The translations under genes were made by a program, and so were the position numbers. From the NCBI GenBank assembly GCA_045646965.1, contig JAZRLR010000009.1, positions 1 through 52,120 of the forward strand: a stretch of 52,120 bases of DNA. Direction: 5' to 3'. The stretch comes from HGM04593 sp045646965 (GTDB lineage: Bacteria > Bacteroidota > Bacteroidia > Bacteroidales > Bacteroidaceae). Below the pieces are notes generated by a model that had not been told where the DNA came from, did not search any database, and saw nothing but the letters and a program-made list of their open reading frames with translations. Below, one piece after another: positions 47,620 to 52,120 of the stretch (position 1 is its first letter; the number at the start of each line of letters is the position of its first letter).

Positions 47620-50600
47620 ATGAAAAAATTACTTTCTTTCATTATGCTATTCTGCTGTATGACAGCGATGGCCGACAAGATAGAAATCTCTACCACACTG
47701 CCCAACGAAGGCAAACCCGAGCACGTCTATCTGATGATGAGCGGAAGCAATGTCTATTCAAACGCATTGACCGCACCCACACAGACACCCGAGAACTACG
47801 GTCTGTTTGCTTTCTATGCCGCACAGGGCAAGAAAGACTGCTATTTCATCTATAGTAAAAAAGCAAGCAAGTGGCTCACCTACACAACGGGAGCTTCTTA
47901 CAACAACGGAAAGGATTTTGTAAAATTCACCAACCTGCAGAAAGACGCTCAATATTTCAAAATATACAGCGACGGAAACGACGGTTACAACATTCAGCCA
48001 GTCACCACATCGGGCGGCACCGACAAATACCTCAACTGGTACGGCGGTGTAAGCAGCAACCCCTATGACAGCGAGAGCACCCTGGGCTTGTGGCAGAGCA
48101 GCGCAAGCAACGACAGCGGCAGCCGCTGGCTTTTCACCGAGGAGATTATCATTGAGCGCACATACACAATCAACATCCCCGACGGAGAGACAATAAAAAT
48201 TGGCAACGACACATACGCCAACGGTGACACATACACAATTGAGGGCTCTTTGCAGAAAAACAATGTAACCGTGGTTGCACCCGAGGGTAAATTTGCGACA
48301 GTTGCCATCGATGATATCAACCAGACAGTAAATGTATACTTCGTCGCACAGCCCGAGTTCCCCGCTTGCGCAGAGTACACCAACGCCGTGCTCTACCCCG
48401 CACAGCAGGAGATGGTGGGCAAGGCCGAGCTTACAGTTAAGAACGACGTGTACACATTCAAGAATAATGTGCTTGCCGCAGCCTTTATAAAACTGGGCAA
48501 CGCCATCTATTTTGCAGGCTCAAACGCTATGAACCTTCTCGCAGGCAGCGAGATTTTCAGCGTGGCATTCGGCAACGGCGACAACGTTTCCGCTTCGGCT
48601 ATGACATTGAAGAGCGTTGAGACACAAAAGCTCGAGGCCAACCCCGAGGCAATTGGCGGTGCAGAGCACTTTGCAGGCGTGCAGCTTGTGGCAAACTACG
48701 AATACACCTACAAGGAGAAAACCGTAGCCATTGTATGGCGTGCAGTGCTGCGCGACGGCAGCCACTACCTGCGCACAGAGATGGACCTCACAGGTATCGA
48801 CGATGTAGATATGTACAACGTGATTCCTCTTATGTACAACGTAGATACAAAAGCGGCAGGCTCCACCCCCAAGAGCGTGGGTAACACACGCGGTGCCGTT
48901 CTTATGAGCGACAAGATTTTCGCAGGTCTCGAGCACCCCGTAGCCTACAACACGGTGGGCGGCGCAAGCGGCGACGAGGACAACTGGAAACTCACAACCA
49001 CAATGAACGCCGTTGCACTCACAGCCGAGTCGTGGGAGCAGATGGCAGAAAAAGAGGTCCCCGAGCGTGTAACAGAGGCTACAGGAGCAGGCTACCCCAA
49101 CGTATATGCCTACAAGCAGAAAGGCGTGGAGCTTCTCAAGAACCAGAAAGTTGAAATTAAAGTAGAATACACAAGCGGCAGCCATCGCCTTAACTTCGGC
49201 GGTGCCGACCTCATAAGCTCAAGCGGTTCTATAGCTGCCAACGACTACCACAGCGGATATTCGGGCACTAACCACGACAAGAACACATTCAGCTTTGTAG
49301 CGCCCTACGACGGCACATTTGACATAAGAGTAATTGTACAGGACAAATCGGAGTCTATCGACGCTTCGAGCACACTTACAACAAAGATCTACACAGCCAA
49401 AGAGGGCGTTGTGATAAACAGCGACGTTGTGGGCATAGAGGGCCGCTGGAGCCGTAACACTACCTTGCAGAAGGGCGAGACCTGGAAGATTTCGGGCGTT
49501 GTGGGCCTCATCGCACAGGACGGCACACAGGCCAACGAGAATATCCACAAGACACAGAAGCGTCGTTCATTCCTCGCATACAGCGAGCGCGAGCGCGCAG
49601 TACCCTGGCGCGCATTCCCCTGCTACATCTCTTGGTATGAGCTCAATATCAACCGTAACAACGCAGAGCCCGGACAAGAACACACAAACTTCACCTCGGC
49701 CGACATTGTAGACGTGCTCGAGAACTGGAAGAAGAACTTCTATGACCGTTACGAGAGCGCTCCCGCAGCCTTTATCATCGACGACGGATGGGACAACTAC
49801 GGTACCTGGACATTCCACAGCGGTTTCCCCAATGAGCTGCGCGATATGACATCACTTTCAGAGGAGATGGGCTCAGGCGTAGGTGCTTGGCTCGGCCCTG
49901 TGGGCGGATATGGACAGAGCGGTAACTACCGTCGCAACTACTGGAGCAGCAAAGGCGGTATGCAGCTCTCTAACCCCGCATATTACCAGACATTCAAAGA
50001 CGCGGCATATAACCTTGTAAAGAACCAGGGCGACTACCGTTTCTTCAAGTTCGACGGTATTTCGGCACAGTTCTCGGCTGTGGGCCCCGACGCAGGCGAC
50101 ACAGGTAACGAGAACGCCGAGGGTATCATACGCCTCGAGCGCTATGTACGCGAGGAACTCCGCGAGGATATCTTCTTCAACACCACTGTAGGAACCTGGG
50201 CAAGCCCCTTCTGGTACCAGTACACCGACGCTACCTGGCGTCAGGAGAACGACTACGGCGAGGAGGGTGGCAGCAACTCAATCGACCGTGAGCGCTGGAT
50301 TACATACCGCGACCGTCTCGTATATCATAACTATGTGACAAACTCACCCATCTGCCCCATAAACACCCTTATGACACACGGATTCATCCTCTCGACATTC
50401 GGTTCGGTGAGCCGTAACTTCGACTACGAAGTTGTACGTCGCGAGATGCGTTGCGCCTTCGTATGCGGTTCGGGTATGGTGGAGCTCTACAACGACTACG
50501 CGCTGATGAACAGCATAAACAACGGCAAGCTGTGGGCCGACCTTGCGGAGTGCATCGCTTGGCAGAAACGCAACGCCGACGTATTGCCCGACGCTCACTG

Positions 50601-51885
50601 GGTGGGCGGCAACCCCTGGAACGGAAGCGACACAGAGGTATACGGCTGGGCATCTTGGAACGGCACAAAATCGACACTTGCATTGCGCAACGGCGGCAAC
50701 ACCGCAAAGAGCTACACATTCACTCTGCGTGAGGCGCTCAACATCCCCGCAAATATCAGCGGAAGCATCGTCCTGCGCAGCTCGTTCACCGAGCAAGCAA
50801 CGCTTGAGGGCCTCAACGAGGGCACTGCAATAAACATCGACGAGCAGCTCACAGTGAAACTCCCCGGCAGCAGTGTATACAGCTTCGACGGCATCGACGC
50901 TGCGGCAACCGTTACACCCGTGGAGAGCATTACCCTCACAAGCGAGAGCAAGGAGAACAGCGTGCCTGCGAACAAAACTTTGGTTATCAAAGCCACTGTG
51001 AACCCCGCAGAGGCTACATATCCCGTAATCTCTTGGACAAGTAGCAACCCCGATGTTGCTACTGTGTCGGGAGGTCTCATAATCCCCGTAAAAGAGGGTG
51101 AGACAGTTATCACAGCTACGGCAAACGACGGCTCGGGCGTGACTGCGTCTATCACCATCATTGTAACAGAGAAGATTGTAGAGCCCTATGCCACAAACTT
51201 CGACAAGAACGCAAACCCCGTAGGTACCGACCGTTACATTAAAAACATCATCTTCGCCGAGGAAGGAGCAGACGCTCAAACTATCGCCGTGGGCGTTGCA
51301 AAACCCTACATCGACAAGAGCGCAGACGAGAACAGCCTCCTCACCTGCACACCCGGTTCAACTATCACAGTGACCTTTGACAAGCAGGCCAACTGGATGA
51401 ACTCTTACGTGTACATCGATCTCGACAACGATATGCAGTTTTCGTTCAACGACGGCTCTACCGACCAGCTGAACACCGACGTGGTCTCTTTCAGTTTCTA
51501 CACCGGCAGCTTTACCAACGAGAGCAAAGGGGTGAACTCGGCAGGAAAGACACTCACAGGCGACGCACGTAACACAATGGTGTGCCCCCCTTTTAAGGCT
51601 CCCGAGAAAGAGGGCGACTACCGCATACGTTTTAAGATGGACTGGAACAGCATCGATGCAGGCGGACAGATAGCAGCCGACGGCACCTGCACAGGAAGCA
51701 ACGGTTTCCTTGCAAACAGAGGCTCCATTGTAGACGCCACACTGCGCGTAATTACAAGCACCGACATTGAGACGGTTATCGGCGAGAGCGAGACAGAGTT
51801 CATCTATGACCTCGGTGGAAAGCTCCTCGACAAAACCCCTGCAAAAGGCATTTTTATTAAAAATAACAAAAAGATGATTCAGTAA
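47620..51885 (+). CDS. Large secreted glycosidase, clan GH-D-like (GH36/GH27-type), with Big_2 and GEVED-like domains
   Basis: A 1421-aa exported protein (signal MKKLLSFIMLFCCMTAMA). Order: N-terminal beta modules ~20-260, a GH36-type N-terminal beta-sandwich ~260-620, a TIM barrel ~640-1000, a C-terminal beta domain, a Big_2 Ig-like domain ~1107-1185 (VESITLTSESKE; ISWTSSNPDVATVSGG), a GEVED-like domain ~1250-1370 (VYIDLDNDMQFSFNDG) and a sorting-type tail. Barrel motifs are AFIIDDGWDNYG (Asp721/722) and FFKFDGIS, where Asp812 is the likely nucleophile. The clan includes alpha-galactosidases and alpha-N-acetylgalactosaminidases; some relatives carry an uninformative enterotoxin label. With sialidase and fucosidase nearby, a mucin-sugar substrate is plausible but unproven. 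Confidence 0.8.
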   Translation: MKKLLSFIMLFCCMTAMADKIEISTTLPNEGKPEHVYLMMSGSNVYSNALTAPTQTPENYGLFAFYAAQGKKDCYFIYSKKASKWLTYTTGASYNNGKDFVKFTNLQKDAQYFKIYSDGNDGYNIQPVTTSGGTDKYLNWYGGVSSNPYDSESTLGLWQSSASNDSGSRWLFTEEIIIERTYTINIPDGETIKIGNDTYANGDTYTIEGSLQKNNVTVVAPEGKFATVAIDDINQTVNVYFVAQPEFPACAEYTNAVLYPAQQEMVGKAELTVKNDVYTFKNNVLAAAFIKLGNAIYFAGSNAMNLLAGSEIFSVAFGNGDNVSASAMTLKSVETQKLEANPEAIGGAEHFAGVQLVANYEYTYKEKTVAIVWRAVLRDGSHYLRTEMDLTGIDDVDMYNVIPLMYNVDTKAAGSTPKSVGNTRGAVLMSDKIFAGLEHPVAYNTVGGASGDEDNWKLTTTMNAVALTAESWEQMAEKEVPERVTEATGAGYPNVYAYKQKGVELLKNQKVEIKVEYTSGSHRLNFGGADLISSSGSIAANDYHSGYSGTNHDKNTFSFVAPYDGTFDIRVIVQDKSESIDASSTLTTKIYTAKEGVVINSDVVGIEGRWSRNTTLQKGETWKISGVVGLIAQDGTQANENIHKTQKRRSFLAYSERERAVPWRAFPCYISWYELNINRNNAEPGQEHTNFTSADIVDVLENWKKNFYDRYESAPAAFIIDDGWDNYGTWTFHSGFPNELRDMTSLSEEMGSGVGAWLGPVGGYGQSGNYRRNYWSSKGGMQLSNPAYYQTFKDAAYNLVKNQGDYRFFKFDGISAQFSAVGPDAGDTGNENAEGIIRLERYVREELREDIFFNTTVGTWASPFWYQYTDATWRQENDYGEEGGSNSIDRERWITYRDRLVYHNYVTNSPICPINTLMTHGFILSTFGSVSRNFDYEVVRREMRCAFVCGSGMVELYNDYALMNSINNGKLWADLAECIAWQKRNADVLPDAHWVGGNPWNGSDTEVYGWASWNGTKSTLALRNGGNTAKSYTFTLREALNIPANISGSIVLRSSFTEQATLEGLNEGTAINIDEQLTVKLPGSSVYSFDGIDAAATVTPVESITLTSESKENSVPANKTLVIKATVNPAEATYPVISWTSSNPDVATVSGGLIIPVKEGETVITATANDGSGVTASITIIVTEKIVEPYATNFDKNANPVGTDRYIKNIIFAEEGADAQTIAVGVAKPYIDKSADENSLLTCTPGSTITVTFDKQANWMNSYVYIDLDNDMQFSFNDGSTDQLNTDVVSFSFYTGSFTNESKGVNSAGKTLTGDARNTMVCPPFKAPEKEGDYRIRFKMDWNSIDAGGQIAADGTCTGSNGFLANRGSIVDATLRVITSTDIETVIGESETEFIYDLGGKLLDKTPAKGIFIKNNKKMIQ

Positions 51886-51924
51886 TCATCTGCTACATAA
51901 ACAAATCGAGCGGCACCAGAGAGT

Positions 51925-52120
51925 TGAAGTGAACCCCAAAGTTTGGACAAAAAACTTTGGGGTTTATTTTATGCGAAAGAAACACGATTATTCAGCATTG
52001 CTCAAATATATGCATATGCTTGAAGATGGTTATTCTTTTAATTACATACATAGCACCTATGGGATAAATGGAGAACGACTGAAAAAATTATGGTTATTGT
52101 ATAAGAAAGATGGATTAAAA
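51925..52120 (+). mobile_element. IS3-type insertion sequence, left part (continues beyond the window)
   Basis: Starts with TGAAGTGAACCCCAAAG, 40 nt after the glycosidase stop. A hairpin AACCCCAAAGTTT / AAACTTTGGGGTT near the end insulates the transposase from outside transcription. The transposase OrfA starts at 51971. Right end and target duplication are outside the window. Confidence 0.8.
51971..52120 (+). CDS. IS3-family transposase OrfA, N-terminal 50 residues (3' end outside window)
   Basis: Reads MRKKHDYSALLKYMHMLEDG, then SFNYIHSTYGINGERLKKLW and a basic end: a helix-turn-helix that binds the IS end, typical of OrfA of the IS150/IS3 type. The frame is open to the last base. The start is 12 nt after the IS-end hairpin. 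OrfB with the DDE domain would follow outside the window. Confidence 0.8.
   Translation, partial: MRKKHDYSALLKYMHMLEDGYSFNYIHSTYGINGERLKKLWLLYKKDGLK

Noticed and set aside
44117..51925. Composite transposon bounded by the two IS ends
   Set aside because: The ends point away from each other, the left one is only 41 nt long without a transposase, and the DNA between looks like native glycan and envelope genes.

Overview
The window looks like a chromosomal segment of a gut-type Bacteroidales bacterium (Bacteroidaceae, Prevotellaceae or Muribaculaceae-like). Promoters follow the Bacteroidetes -33/-7 pattern (TTTG, 19-20 nt, TAnnTTTG), Shine-Dalgarno sites are nearly absent, and the tmRNA tag ends in GETSYALAA. 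Secreted enzymes end in a sorting-type C-terminal domain, and housekeeping genes are of Bacteroidetes type (a ~620-aa-class YidC, class II glycyl-tRNA synthetase, DUF3467, DUF3316).

Layout. 1-17.2 kb is core genome: 3' end of yidC, a DUF2156 protein, two unknown membrane proteins, a collagen-like lipoprotein behind a long structured leader, a uracil/hypoxanthine-DNA glycosylase, zapB-like/zapA/candidate 6S RNA/rny, a small outer-membrane protein, ccsA-mntP, tmRNA, an AraC regulator, and DUF3467-FKBP-glyQS. 17.5-22.1 kb holds parC, a DUF3316 protein and an S41 peptidase. At 22.2 kb a tRNA-Leu(UAG) borders an AT-rich accessory island (about 22.3-25.5 kb). The island has overlapping alternative hairpins, two diverged 85-nt structured repeats, a two-gene coiled-coil/membrane module of unknown function, a DUF4160/DUF2442 toxin-antitoxin-like pair and a broken XRE antitoxin gene. 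No integrase is visible.

25.6-34.0 kb is the most unusual part: a tight minus-strand operon of up to nine genes. It joins ABC-transporter parts (an SBP-permease fusion, an ATPase with an extra C-terminal domain, a THI5/NMT1-type binding protein) to a partner-switching set (STAS protein, STAS fused to an APH/choline-kinase-like kinase, dCache-HAMP-SpoIIE phosphatase, RsbW-like ATPase). It also encodes a HC(X5)R phosphatase lipoprotein and probably a cupin lipoprotein. I read it as a ligand-gated partner-switching system, and consider it the best candidate for an undescribed system.

34.5-51.9 kb is a host-glycan locus: a 2405-aa SGNH esterase/sialidase fusion, a 57-aa Gly-rich peptide, a GH29 alpha-fucosidase with cutC, a transglutaminase-like lipoprotein, and a 1421-aa clan GH-D-like glycosidase preceded by a rod-like structured RNA. 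The window ends inside an IS3-type insertion sequence. A solo copy of the same IS end lies downstream of cutC and doubles as its terminator. A dispersed intergenic repeat with two hairpins showing compensatory changes occurs upstream of parC, the sialidase gene and the transglutaminase gene, each time in the same orientation relative to the downstream gene.
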